Assembly: GCF_002149015.1 (NCBI RefSeq)
Contig: NZ_NGFO01000003.1
Coordinates: 210,779 to 274,778, forward strand
Length of the DNA stretch: 64,000 nucleotides
Source of the DNA: Gordonia lacunae
GTDB taxonomy: Bacteria > Actinomycetota > Actinomycetes > Mycobacteriales > Mycobacteriaceae
Direction: 5' to 3'
Made by a program: the position numbers and the translations under genes. The first letter of the stretch is position 1; every line of letters begins with the position of its first letter. Of the stretch, positions 1 through 9,374 are shown piece by piece. The notes under the pieces were generated by a model. That model saw only the letters and a list, made by a program, of their open reading frames with translations. It was not told the DNA's origin and ran no database searches.

Positions 1-607
1 ACCGCCTGCCCGCCTTCAGATCGGCCAGGGTGTTCCCGTCGATGATGGGGGCCGAGTCGAGCAGGTCGAAGATGTTGCTCAGCGGATGGGCGAATCCGAG
101 AACGATGCGATGCGGGTCCGAGGTGTCGAAGCCGGTGATGGCTGCGGCCGTCCGCTTGAACTGCGGTGTCCACGGCCCACCCACGTACGCCCTGATGGAG
201 TTCTCCACGTCGGTGGAGACGAACGGCCGGCCGTCGTGGAAGGTGACGTCGCGGCGCAGATCCAGGGTCAGCGACCGTCCGTCCGGGGACAGCTGCCACC
301 CGGTCGCGAGCGAGGGTTCGACGGTGAGCGAGTTTCGCGCGTAGCGGATCAGCGTGTCATAGGTGTTCGCCACGACATGCCCGTTGAGATTGCCGGTCCC
401 GATCTGCAGAAAGGTCTTCGGCGACAGGTCGTTGAGCACACCGACCCGCAGCTCGCCGCCGCGCGGTGCGGGCTCGCCGGGCTCCAGCGACCGGACCGCG
501 GAGTTCTGTTGCCGGGACACGGCGGACTGGCAACCGGTCACCGCGAGCAGTGTCGTGACGGCCACGACCAGCACGCAGCCCACACGGACGCTTCGACGTC
601 GGAGCAT
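1..607 (-). CDS. Family 5 extracellular solute-binding lipoprotein (partial)
   Basis: The gene enters from the left edge, so only the N-terminal 202 residues are visible. They begin with an Arg-rich stretch, a hydrophobic core and a lipobox ending LAVTGC (Cys26), as in a lipoprotein anchored outside the membrane. After a Gln/Ser-rich tether comes RGGELRVGVLND, then a segment with YDTLIRY, GWQLSPDGRSLTLDLRRDVTFHDG, which is the usual start of peptide/nickel/opine-type binding proteins (SBP_bac_5). It should deliver a substrate to an ABC importer encoded beyond the window. It is divergent from the sulfatase gene; with the sulfatase and AtsK-like genes next door, a sulfur-containing substrate is possible but is only an inference from context. 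The start is the ATG at 607, just before the signal peptide. Confidence 0.82.
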   Translation of the reverse strand, partial: MLRRRSVRVGCVLVVAVTTLLAVTGCQSAVSRQQNSAVRSLEPGEPAPRGGELRVGVLNDLSPKTFLQIGTGNLNGHVVANTYDTLIRYARNSLTVEPSLATGWQLSPDGRSLTLDLRRDVTFHDGRPFVSTDVENSIRAYVGGPWTPQFKRTAAAITGFDTSDPHRIVLGFAHPLSNIFDLLDSAPIIDGNTLADLKAGRR

Positions 608-841
608 ATGGATTCGGCAATTCTGTGATGGCTGCGGACGTGCCGCAGGGCGGACCGGGGTCTCGGGAGGGATCGACACCTCCGAGGTGGGGGTTCGACG
701 CCCATTCTGGACAACCGACCACAAGAGATGCGTCCTTGGATTTCACCGGGATACAACCCTTGACACCCGTGGGGCCGTGCGGCACCGTGCGTCGTGCCCG
801 GTATCCGACGACCCCGGACGCGACGACAGGAGGATCGGCAC
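608..841. other. Divergent intergenic region, solute-binding protein / sulfatase
   Basis: This 234-bp gap must hold the promoters of both divergent genes. A perfect 11-bp palindrome ACCTCCGAGGT lies near 680 and a TTGACA near 760, but I see no convincing -10 partner. A strong ribosome binding site, ACAGGAGG at 826-833, serves the sulfatase GTG start. No coding sequence is supported here. Confidence 0.4.
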
Positions 842-3187
842 GTGGCCGACCGCAACACGCCCACCATTCCCGAGAATGCCCGCGGCTACGAGGGTTTCGG
901 TGGTGTGGTCGGGCGCACCACCTCGGAGTCGGAGCCGTGGTGGCCCGACGAGAAGTCTGCGCCACCCGGTGCACCCAACATCGTGGTCGTCCTCATCGAC
1001 GACATGGGTTACTCCGACATCGGTCCGTTCGGCGCCGAGATCGACACACCCAATCTGGATCGTCTGGCACGCAACGGAATCCGGTTGAGCAACTATCACA
1101 CCACCCCGGTGTGCTCACCGGCGCGAGCTGCCCTGCTCACCGGACTCAACCCGCATCGCGCGGGCTACGGGAGCGTCGCGAACTCGGACCCGGGCTTTCC
1201 CGGTCTCCGTCTCGAGTTGGCCGACGACGTGCTGGCGCTGCCCGAGATACTTCGGGAATCCGGGTACGCAACATACGCTGTCGGCAAATGGCATCTGGTG
1301 CGCGACGCGAACATGGGACCGGGCCGCAACCGCGAATCATGGCCGCTGCAACGCGGTTTCGACAGCTACTACGGTTCGCTCGAGGGCCTCAACTCGTTCT
1401 TCTACCCGAATCAGCTGATCGCCGACAACTCGGTCGTCGACGTCGAGGCCTATCCCGAGGACTACTACGTCACCGACGATCTCACCGATCGCGCCATCGG
1501 GCAGATCAAGAGCCTGCGCGCGCAGGACCCCACGAAACCGTTCTTCCTGTACTTCGCCCACATCGCGATGCACGGTCCGCATCAGGTGAAGGACGCCGAC
1601 CTCGCCAAATACCGCGGCCGCTATGCCGAGGGTTGGGATGTGGTGCGGCAGCGCCGCTTCGAACGCCAGAAGGAAGCGGGGCTGTTCGACACCGACACCC
1701 CGATGGCCGAACGCAACACCGAACCGGGATACGACGCCCCGCCGTGGGCGGACCTCACCGCCGAGGAGCAGCGCCGCTACCAGCGTTACCAGGAGGTCTA
1801 TGCCGCGATGGTCGACAGCGTCGACCAGAGCGTCGGCCGGGTCCTGGACACACTGGACGAACTCGGTGAGCTCGACAACACCATCGTCGTCTTCACCTCG
1901 GACAACGGCGGTACCGCCGAAGGCGGCCCGGTCGGAACCCGTTCGTACTTCAGCCAATTCGTCCACGGACCGGTTCCACCGGACTGGGAACGCGACGTAC
2001 CTCATGACGAGGACCTCATCGGGTCGTCGGAGCTGGGAGTGCACTATCCGCGTGGCTGGGGTCAGGCGTCGAACACGCCGTTCCGGTTCTACAAGGGGCA
2101 GACCTTCGCCGGCGGTGTCCGGGTGCCGTTCGTGATCTCGTGGCCGGCCGGCCTGTCGCGAGACGACCAGGACAACGGCGTGCGACGCCAGTTCTCTTAT
2201 GTCACCGACGTCGTCCCCACACTCCTCGAACTCGCCGGGGTCGACAGCCCCACCCATCGGCACGGGCGGCCGGCCCAGGAGCGGGACGGCGTGAGTATCG
2301 CGGAGTTCCTCCGGAATCCGACGGCGGAGTCACGCCACACCGAGCAGTACGCCGAGTTCGGCGGACACCGCGGTTTCTACCGCGACGGCTGGAAGCTGGT
2401 GTCGCTGCACACGGATCCGGCCGCGGTGGACGATCCGACCTGGGAACTGTACGACGTCACGAACGATCCCGCCGAGACCCGCGACCTGGCTGCGACACAT
2501 CCCGACAAGGTCGCCGAGCTCGCCCGCGCCTGGGACGAGGCGGCCTGGCACAACACGGTGTTCCCGTTGTTCGATTCGCCCTCGGCACAGTCCCGGCGGC
2601 GTCCCGCGGAGGAGCGGCTGAGCGATCCGGTGCGAATCGTTGCGGGCACACCGACCCTGGAGCGCTACCGGTCCAGTCGGCTGATCGCCTACCGCGACTT
2701 CGACATCGAGGCCGAATTCGACGGATGGACCGCCGACGCCGAGGGCGTCGTGGTCGCGCACGGCGATCCCCAGGGCGGGTACCTGCTCTACATCGAATCG
2801 GGTTCGGCCCATTTCGTGTTCAATGCATACGGTCGCCGGCAGCGGGTGTCCGGTGCCCTACCCGCCGGCACCACCCGACTCGTCGTCCATGCCGTCGCGA
2901 CGCCCGCGGTTCGCTGGGGATTCACGATCGAAGCGGTCGCCGGCGAACATTCGTCGATCATCGCCAAACTCGACGATCAGGTGCAGCTTGTCGGCATGGC
3001 ACCGTGGACGGGAATCTCGTTGGGCCTCGACGCCCGTGGACCGGTGGACCCCGACGTCCGGAGCCGACGGGGCGTGTTCCGGTTCGGGCCGACGCTCCGC
3101 GCGGTCACCTACCGGCCCGGGATCGTGCGCGTCCCGGTCGATGTCCGTCGCGGGATCGACCAGGCCGCGGAAGCCTCCGCGGACTGA
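842..3187 (+). CDS. Arylsulfatase, formylglycine-dependent (type I)
   Basis: A 781-residue sulfatase that would hydrolyse sulfate esters to release inorganic sulfate. Near the N-terminus it has VVVLIDDMGYSD (Asp53, Asp54, metal ligands) and then CSPAR at Cys91, the CxPxR signature in which the Cys is converted to formylglycine. GKWHL (Lys149, His151) and FTSDNGG (Asp354, Asn355) complete the metal and sulfate site. A roughly 200-residue C-terminal part follows the catalytic domain, so the protein is on the long side for the family. No signal peptide is seen, so it is probably cytoplasmic. The GTG start at 842 is chosen because AGGAGG lies 8 nt upstream. It is probably transcribed with the dioxygenase 102 bp downstream. 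The substrate (aryl or alkyl ester) cannot be read from sequence. Confidence 0.93.
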   Translation: MADRNTPTIPENARGYEGFGGVVGRTTSESEPWWPDEKSAPPGAPNIVVVLIDDMGYSDIGPFGAEIDTPNLDRLARNGIRLSNYHTTPVCSPARAALLTGLNPHRAGYGSVANSDPGFPGLRLELADDVLALPEILRESGYATYAVGKWHLVRDANMGPGRNRESWPLQRGFDSYYGSLEGLNSFFYPNQLIADNSVVDVEAYPEDYYVTDDLTDRAIGQIKSLRAQDPTKPFFLYFAHIAMHGPHQVKDADLAKYRGRYAEGWDVVRQRRFERQKEAGLFDTDTPMAERNTEPGYDAPPWADLTAEEQRRYQRYQEVYAAMVDSVDQSVGRVLDTLDELGELDNTIVVFTSDNGGTAEGGPVGTRSYFSQFVHGPVPPDWERDVPHDEDLIGSSELGVHYPRGWGQASNTPFRFYKGQTFAGGVRVPFVISWPAGLSRDDQDNGVRRQFSYVTDVVPTLLELAGVDSPTHRHGRPAQERDGVSIAEFLRNPTAESRHTEQYAEFGGHRGFYRDGWKLVSLHTDPAAVDDPTWELYDVTNDPAETRDLAATHPDKVAELARAWDEAAWHNTVFPLFDSPSAQSRRRPAEERLSDPVRIVAGTPTLERYRSSRLIAYRDFDIEAEFDGWTADAEGVVVAHGDPQGGYLLYIESGSAHFVFNAYGRRQRVSGALPAGTTRLVVHAVATPAVRWGFTIEAVAGEHSSIIAKLDDQVQLVGMAPWTGISLGLDARGPVDPDVRSRRGVFRFGPTLRAVTYRPGIVRVPVDVRRGIDQAAEASAD

Positions 3188-3289
3188 CCCGTTCCGATCA
3201 CCGTGAGCGTTTTCCTCGATCGCACCACCATCGCAGTGTTCTGATGAATCGGATTGTCACGAAACGTTATTGAGAAGAGAGGACAAGAG

Positions 3290-4273
3290 ATGACCTTGGC
3301 GCAGATCGAGGACCGGACCGAACGCGAGCAGGCAGCTCAGCAGATCTACCGCGATGCGGGGATCACCGTCGACAAGCTCGGCGAGCACATCGGGGCACGC
3401 ATCGGACAGGTGCGGCTCGGCGGGGACATCGCCCCGGAACAGGTGGAGGCGATTCGCCTGGCGCTGGCGATCAACAAGACGATCGTCTTCGAAGGCCAGG
3501 ATCACCTCGACGACGACAAACAGTATGCCTTCGCCGAACTCCTGGGTGATCCCACCGCACCGCATCCGACGGTGACCTCGCGCGGCGAACAGTTGCTGAC
3601 CATCGAAGGTGCGGCGAACAGCTGGCACTCCGATGTGACGTTCGTCGACCGCATCCCGAAGGCGTCCATCCTCCGGGCGGTGACGCTGCCGAGCTACGGC
3701 GGCGCAACCACCTGGGCCTCGACGGTGGCCGCCTACGAACAGCTGCCGAAACCGCTGCGCGCGCTGACCGAAGAGCTGTGGGCCACCCACACCAATCTCT
3801 ACGACTATGTCGGCCAGAAGGAGCCGTCGGGCGGCGTCGACGTCAGCCGCAAGGCCGATCACTACAAGGAGTTCACCAGCTCCGAGTACCAGACGTTGCA
3901 CCCCGTCGTCCGTGTCCATCCGGAGACCGGCGAACGCAGCCTGCTGCTCGGACACTTCGCGAAGGAGTTCCGGGGCCTGAAGAGCTCGGAGTTCACCGAC
4001 CTCTACCAGCTACTGCAGGCGCGTATCACCAAGCTGGAGAACACCTTCCGGTGGAACTGGAAGCTCGGGGACGTGGCGATCTGGGACAACCGCGCCACCC
4101 AGCACTACGGCATCGCCGACTTCGGCAACCAGAAGCGCGAACTGCACCGCATCACCCTGGCCGGTGACGTGCCGGTCGACATCCACGGTCAGTCGAGCCA
4201 GGTCCTCCAGGGCGACGCCACGCATTACTCGGTCGTCGAGGAACCCTCACGACTGTCGGTGTTCGCGGCCTGA
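3290..4273 (+). CDS. TauD/AtsK-family Fe(II)/2-oxoglutarate dioxygenase
   Basis: A 327-residue protein of the TauD family, which oxidises the carbon next to a sulfonate or sulfate group and so frees sulfite or sulfate. The iron-binding H-x-D is NSWHSDVTF (His113, Asp115). The distal His and the 2-oxoglutarate Arg are in the C-terminal [14 protein letters not shown]...[11 protein letters not shown] block. The overall sequence looks more like alkylsulfatase AtsK or a related desulfurising enzyme than taurine dioxygenase, but the substrate is not proven. The ATG at 3290 has AGAGAGG 7 nt upstream and starts [13 protein letters not shown]. Lying just after a sulfatase, it fits an operon for scavenging sulfur from organosulfates. 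Its 3' end faces the rhodanese gene across a repeat-filled gap. Confidence 0.88.
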   Translation: MTLAQIEDRTEREQAAQQIYRDAGITVDKLGEHIGARIGQVRLGGDIAPEQVEAIRLALAINKTIVFEGQDHLDDDKQYAFAELLGDPTAPHPTVTSRGEQLLTIEGAANSWHSDVTFVDRIPKASILRAVTLPSYGGATTWASTVAAYEQLPKPLRALTEELWATHTNLYDYVGQKEPSGGVDVSRKADHYKEFTSSEYQTLHPVVRVHPETGERSLLLGHFAKEFRGLKSSEFTDLYQLLQARITKLENTFRWNWKLGDVAIWDNRATQHYGIADFGNQKRELHRITLAGDVPVDIHGQSSQVLQGDATHYSVVEEPSRLSVFAA

Positions 4274-4636
4274 CCCGCGCGCCCTGCTCCTTCACGAGCG
4301 AGCTCGCGAGCCACTTCCTGCTCCCTGAGGAGCGAGCCTCACCCCCGCCCCCTGAGGAGCGAGCCTGCGCGCGTCACCCCCCGCTCCCTGAGGTGCGAGG
4401 AGCGCAAGCGACGAGCCTCGAAGGGTCCTGGCGAGGTGCGTGGCGAACCCTTCGTGACGCGCCCTCCGCAAGCTCCGGGCGCTCCTCAGGGAGCGGTGGT
4501 CGGAGGCGCCCTCCGCAAGCTCCGGGCGCTCCTCAGGGAGCGGTGGTCGGAGGCGCCCTCCGCAAGCTCCGGACGCTCCTCAGGGAGCGGTGGTCGGACG
4601 CAGGGAGCACAGGGTGCGGCTTGCGCTCCTCTCGCC
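4274..4636. repeat. CCTGAGG-family repeat cluster with a 47-bp tandem array
   Basis: This 363-bp gap between convergent genes is non-coding. It has copies of the family core CCCTGAGGTGCGAG or the variant CCCTGAGGAGCGAG near 4322, 4350 and 4386, the last running on to CCTCGAAGGGT. CGAAGGGT (4419-4426) can pair with ACCCTTCG (4447-4454) in a hairpin. From 4461 to about 4601 a 47-bp unit that includes CTCCTCAGGGAGCGG is repeated three times (starts 4461, 4508, 4555). Several open frames cross it only because the GC-rich repeat lacks stops. Bidirectional termination is a plausible role. Confidence 0.8.
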
Positions 4637-5479
4637 TCACGGCCGGTCGCCCTCGGCGACCGGCCGCTCCGGGTCCGACGCCCACTGCGAGAACGAACCC
4701 GGGAACAGCGCGGCGTCGATCCCCACCACGGCGAGCGCCGCGATCTGGTGCGCGGCATTGATCCCGGAACCGCAGTAGACGACGACATCGGAGCCGGCGT
4801 CGGAGTCGAGGCCGAGATCTGCGAACCGGCGTCGTAACTCGTCACTGGGATGGAAACGGCCGGACGTGTCGACGTTGTCCGCCGTCGGGACGTTGATCGC
4901 CCCGGGAATGTGCCCCGCACGCGGATCGACCGGTTCGACGTCGCCGCGGTAGCGCTCGGGGGCCCGGGCGTCGAGCAGATGCTCCGGCCCGGCCGCGACA
5001 TCGTCGATCGTCACGACCGGCAGTTGCCCGGAGGTGAGGGTCACGCTGCCGGTCCGCGGCCGACCGCCGTCCCCCGTCGTCGTGCGCAGGCCCTCGGCAC
5101 GCCACGCCGCGAGACCACCGTCGAGGAGTCGCACGTCGGCGACACCCGCCCACCGCAGCAGCCACCAGGCACGCGCGGCCGCGAGATTGCCGGAGTCGTC
5201 GTAGACCACCACCGGGACGCCGTCGTCGATCCCCCACCGCCGGGCTGCCTCCTGGAGGTCCGCGACGGCGGGCAGCGGATGCCTGCCGCCGATCGGGCCC
5301 GAGGGCGGGGCCGCCAGTTCAGAGTCCAGGTCGACGTAGACCGCGCCGGGGATGTGTCCCTCCCGATAGGCCCGTCGGCCGTCGAAGTCGCCCAACTGCC
5401 AGCGGACGTCCAGCAGGACCGGCGGCCTCGCCAGCAGCATCTCGGCCAGGTCGAGCGGGGTGATGAGGACCTCGTTCAT
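4637..5479 (-). CDS. sseA: Thiosulfate / 3-mercaptopyruvate sulfurtransferase
   Basis: A 280-residue tandem rhodanese. The N-terminal domain (about 1-135) has VLLDVRW, GHIPGAVYVDLD and GGRHPLP but no catalytic Cys. The C-terminal domain carries the active-site Cys236 in VVYCGSGINAAHQ. A CGSG loop is typical of 3-mercaptopyruvate sulfurtransferases, whereas thiosulfate rhodaneses have CRKG, so mercaptopyruvate is the likelier sulfur donor. The enzyme moves sulfane sulfur to cyanide or thiols in the cytoplasm. It is convergent with the AtsK-like gene; with the sulfatase and dioxygenase it makes the left end a sulfur-metabolism neighbourhood, although it is transcribed separately. The gene symbol is assigned by family resemblance. 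Confidence 0.9.
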   Translation of the reverse strand: MNEVLITPLDLAEMLLARPPVLLDVRWQLGDFDGRRAYREGHIPGAVYVDLDSELAAPPSGPIGGRHPLPAVADLQEAARRWGIDDGVPVVVYDDSGNLAAARAWWLLRWAGVADVRLLDGGLAAWRAEGLRTTTGDGGRPRTGSVTLTSGQLPVVTIDDVAAGPEHLLDARAPERYRGDVEPVDPRAGHIPGAINVPTADNVDTSGRFHPSDELRRRFADLGLDSDAGSDVVVYCGSGINAAHQIAALAVVGIDAALFPGSFSQWASDPERPVAEGDRP

Positions 5480-5586
5480 GGCGGCGAGGGTACCAACGCG
5501 GAGCGATGGCAGAATGGGGCAATCCGCCCATGACCGGGCACCTGGCGATCCGTCGCCCCGTCGTCACCACCCTCAGGAGTCCATCC

Positions 5587-6756
5587 GTGGCGTTGTTTCC
5601 TGCCGTCGTCTTCGGACTCATCACGTTCTGGCTGCACCGGCGCATCGTCCGTGCGACCGCGCTGCCGCGGCCCTGGTCGATCGTCGCCGACGTCGCGCTG
5701 GCCGTCCTGTGGGCGCTCGCCCTCATCGGATTCGCCACCGGGCGCGTGCTCGATCCGTCGTGGGCGCGACCGGTCGGCACCATCGGGCTGATCTGGCTCG
5801 CCGCCGTCTTCTACCTCTTCCTCGGGCTCGCGGTGGTGGGCCTCGTCTCGTTCGCCGCGCACATCGTCCGCTGGATCCGGCGGCGGCGGTCGGGGGTGCA
5901 GGACACCCCGGCGCTCGCCGCCCGTCGACTCGGCAAGCTCCGGGTCGCGACCGCCGCGATCGTGATCATCGCTCTCGCGGTCACCGGGTACGGCGTGTTC
6001 GAGGCGTCCCGACCACAGATGGTCGACGTCGACGCCACGTTCGCGAGCCTGCCGCCCCAGTTCGACGGGACGCGGATCGCGGTGATCTCCGACCTCCACG
6101 TCGGTCCCGCCCGCGACGCGTCGTTCACCCAGCGCGTAGTCGACGACGTCAACGAGCAGAAGCCGGATCTCGTCGTCCTCGTCGGCGATCTGACCGATGG
6201 CACCATCCCGAACGTCCGCGACACACTCGAACCCCTTGCGGATCTGCAGGCGCCGCTCGGCGTCTTCGGCGTCAGCGGCAACCACGAGTACTACGCCGAC
6301 GACGGCGACCGCTGGCTCGACGTCTGGGAGGGACTCGGCGTGCGCACGTTGCGCAACGCGCGTGTGCCCATCGAGGTCGACGGCGCGACCATCACCCTGG
6401 CCGGTGTCCACGACGCCACCGCGCCGGAACCGTATGAGCCGGACCTGCCGGCGGCCTTGGCCGGGACATCCCCGGAGGACTTCACCCTGCTGCTCGCCCA
6501 CCAGCCCAAGCAAGCTGTCGAGGCCTCCGATCTGGGTGTCGACCTGCAGCTGTCGGGGCACACGCACGGTGGGCAGCTCTGGCCCATCCGCTACCTGGTC
6601 CGGGCCCAGCAGCCGACCATCACCGGGCTCGACCAGATCGGCGACACCGTCGTGTACACCACCCGCGGCGCCGGCGCCTGGGGCCCGCCGGTCCGTGTTC
6701 TGACGCCGCCCGAGATCACGATCCTCACGCTGCGATCGGCGCCCCCTGCGCCCTGA
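5587..6756 (+). CDS. Membrane-anchored metallophosphoesterase
   Basis: A 389-residue calcineurin-like phosphoesterase. The first 150 residues hold about four hydrophobic segments (for example FPAVVFGLITFWL and IGLIWLAAVFYLFLGLAVVGLVSF), followed by an Arg-rich stretch and one more transmembrane helix. The catalytic domain follows with the ordered metal motifs ISDLHVG, VGDLTDG, GNHEYY, LAHQP and HTHGGQLWP. This is the YkuE-like layout of a membrane protein with a phosphoesterase domain; members cleave phosphodiesters or UDP-lipids, and the substrate here is unknown. The GTG at 5587 is preferred because CAGGAG lies 7 nt upstream; ATGs at 5506 and 5530 lack a ribosome site. It is divergent from the rhodanese. 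Confidence 0.87.
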   Translation: MALFPAVVFGLITFWLHRRIVRATALPRPWSIVADVALAVLWALALIGFATGRVLDPSWARPVGTIGLIWLAAVFYLFLGLAVVGLVSFAAHIVRWIRRRRSGVQDTPALAARRLGKLRVATAAIVIIALAVTGYGVFEASRPQMVDVDATFASLPPQFDGTRIAVISDLHVGPARDASFTQRVVDDVNEQKPDLVVLVGDLTDGTIPNVRDTLEPLADLQAPLGVFGVSGNHEYYADDGDRWLDVWEGLGVRTLRNARVPIEVDGATITLAGVHDATAPEPYEPDLPAALAGTSPEDFTLLLAHQPKQAVEASDLGVDLQLSGHTHGGQLWPIRYLVRAQQPTITGLDQIGDTVVYTTRGAGAWGPPVRVLTPPEITILTLRSAPPAP

Positions 6757-7047
6757 GGTGCGAGGAGCGAAAGCAGACCTTCTGGCCCCTGAGGTGCGAG
6801 CAGCGATAGCGACGAGCCTCGAAGGGCTGGTGAGTGTGACTCGCCGGCCCTTCGAGGCTCGCTTCGCTCGCACCTCAGGGAGCAGGAACGGGGGCCCGCG
6901 CACCTCACGGAGCACGACGGGGGCTCGGGCGCACCTCAGGGAGCAGGAACGGGGCCCCCGCCAGGGATCACGACGGGGGCTCGGGCGCACCTCAGGGAGC
7001 AGGAACGGGGCCCCCGCCAGGGATCACGACGGGGGCTCGGGCTCACC
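6757..7047. repeat. CCTGAGG-family repeats: large two-part hairpin and 56-bp tandem array
   Basis: The non-coding gap between convergent genes. CCCTGAGGTGCGAGC (6787-6801) pairs perfectly over 15 bp with GCTCGCACCTCAGGG (6866-6880). Inside it, CGAGCCTCGAAGGGC (6813-6827) pairs over 15 bp with GCCCTTCGAGGCTCG (6847-6861), leaving a 19-nt loop. Next come two complete 56-bp units (starts 6931 and 6987) and part of a third (7043), each containing CACCTCAGGGAGCAGG; a diverged unit precedes them. The hairpin would form in transcripts from either strand. Confidence 0.85.
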
Positions 7048-7340
7048 TCAGGGAGCAGGCGGACCGTTGATGTCGGACGGATGGGTCGCCAGCGGGGTGA
7101 CCTTGATCCGCATGTAGGGGAACAGGGGCAGACCCGACAGCAGGGTGTGCAGTTCGTCGTTCGACTCGACGTCGAAGATCGAGTAGTTGGAGTACTCGCC
7201 GACGATCCGCCAGATGTGCGGCCACTTGCCGGCGCGTTGCAGATCCTGCGAGTACGCCTTCTCCCGGGCGACCGTGTCGGCCCGCACGTCGGGGTCGAGG
7301 TCGTCGGGAATGGACACGTCCATCCGCACGTGGAACAGCA

Positions 7341-7341
<1 letters not shown>
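7048..7341 (-). CDS. catC: Muconolactone delta-isomerase
   Basis: A 97-residue protein that starts MLFHVRMDVSIPDDL and has WRIVGEYSNYSIFDVES and LPLFPYMRIKVTPL, the compact signature of CatC. It isomerises muconolactone to 3-oxoadipate enol-lactone, the substrate of PcaD. The family usually has about 92-107 residues, so it is full length. Its ATG (7341-7339) overlaps the TAA of catA by one base (TAATG), so the two are translationally coupled. It is the last gene of the catR-B-A-C cluster, and its 3' end faces the repeat hairpin at 6787-6880. Confidence 0.95.
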
Positions 7342-8270
<929 letters not shown>

Positions 8271-9374
8271 TCAGTTGTCGGTGCGGTACTTCTCGAGCTT
8301 GTCCGGGTCGACCTCGAAGCCGATGCCCGGCGCGGTCGAGCGGTGCAGATGGCCGTCGCGGATCTGCAGCGGCTCGGTCAGCAGGTCGTCGCTCATGTCC
8401 AGGAAGTTCGACAGCTCACCCGCGTAGCGTGAGGTCAGCTCGAAGGCGCTGCCGAAGGCCAGAGTGCAGGCGGTTCCGATCTGGCCGTCGATCTGATTGC
8501 CCATGACGACCGGGACGCCGAGACCCTCGGCGAGGTGATGCGTACGGCGGGAGGTGGTGAAACCCGAACGCGCGGTCTTGATGCTGATGGCGGTCGCCGA
8601 CCGGCCGAGGATCTCGCGGGTGACGTCGGCCGGGGTCGGCACCGATTCGTCGGCGATGAACGGCACCGCCAGCTGTTCGACGAGCCAGCGTCGGCCGAGC
8701 ACATCCGCTGCGTCGCACAGCTCTTCGGCGAACAGCAGATCGAGGTCGGCCATCTCCCGCATGGCTCGCGCCGACTCGGCCGCCGTCCACCCCCGGTTGC
8801 CGTCGACGTACAGTTCGACGTCGTCGCCGAATCGCTCGCGGAGCGCGCGGACGACCGCGGTGTCGAGGGAGGCGGGATGACGTCCGACCTTCACCTTGAA
8901 CGTGCGGATACCGTAGGTGTCGACCATCTTCTCGGCTTCGGCGACCATCGCGGCCGGTTCGGCGAAACCGAGCATGTGACCGACCCGCATCCGGTCGGTG
9001 TACCCGCCGAGCATGTCGCCCACCGGAAGCCCCAGGACCTTGCCCAGTGCATCCCAGATTGCCATGTCCACAGCGGATTTCGCGGCCGGGTTGCCGACCG
9101 TTCGCGCCATCCGGGCGGCGACGACCTCGCGCTCGAGCAAGGTGAGGCCGACGACCGCGGGCGCGAAGATGCCCTCGATCACGGCGATGATGCCGTCCTG
9201 GGTCTCGCCGTAGGTGAACGGGCGCGGCGGTGCCTCGGCGACGCCGACCACACCCGCGTCGGTGTGCACCCGGACCAGCACGTGGGTGGCGGCGTGCACC
9301 TCACCGGAGGCGAACTTCAACGGCTTCACATACGGGATGGCGAACGGGATCGCCTCCACAGCGGTGATCTTCAC
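8271..9374 (-). CDS. catB: Muconate cycloisomerase
   Basis: A 367-residue enolase-superfamily enzyme that converts cis,cis-muconate to muconolactone. The capping domain (1 to about 125) is followed by a TIM barrel with the catalytic FKVKVG (Lys160, Lys162), the metal ligands in YVDGNRGW (Asp191), FAEELC (Glu217/Glu218) and IADESVP (Asp242), and SIKTARSGF near the end. The start is a GTG at 9374 that overlaps the TGA of the upstream LysR gene (GTGA), so translation of regulator and enzyme is coupled. A chloromuconate enzyme is possible in this superfamily, but the benzoate context favours CatB. Confidence 0.93.
   Translation of the reverse strand: MKITAVEAIPFAIPYVKPLKFASGEVHAATHVLVRVHTDAGVVGVAEAPPRPFTYGETQDGIIAVIEGIFAPAVVGLTLLEREVVAARMARTVGNPAAKSAVDMAIWDALGKVLGLPVGDMLGGYTDRMRVGHMLGFAEPAAMVAEAEKMVDTYGIRTFKVKVGRHPASLDTAVVRALRERFGDDVELYVDGNRGWTAAESARAMREMADLDLLFAEELCDAADVLGRRWLVEQLAVPFIADESVPTPADVTREILGRSATAISIKTARSGFTTSRRTHHLAEGLGVPVVMGNQIDGQIGTACTLAFGSAFELTSRYAGELSNFLDMSDDLLTEPLQIRDGHLHRSTAPGIGFEVDPDKLEKYRTDN

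Noticed and set aside
676..705. tRNA T-arm-like GGTTCGA sequence
   Set aside because: The arms do not pair correctly and no acceptor, D or anticodon stem is found around it.
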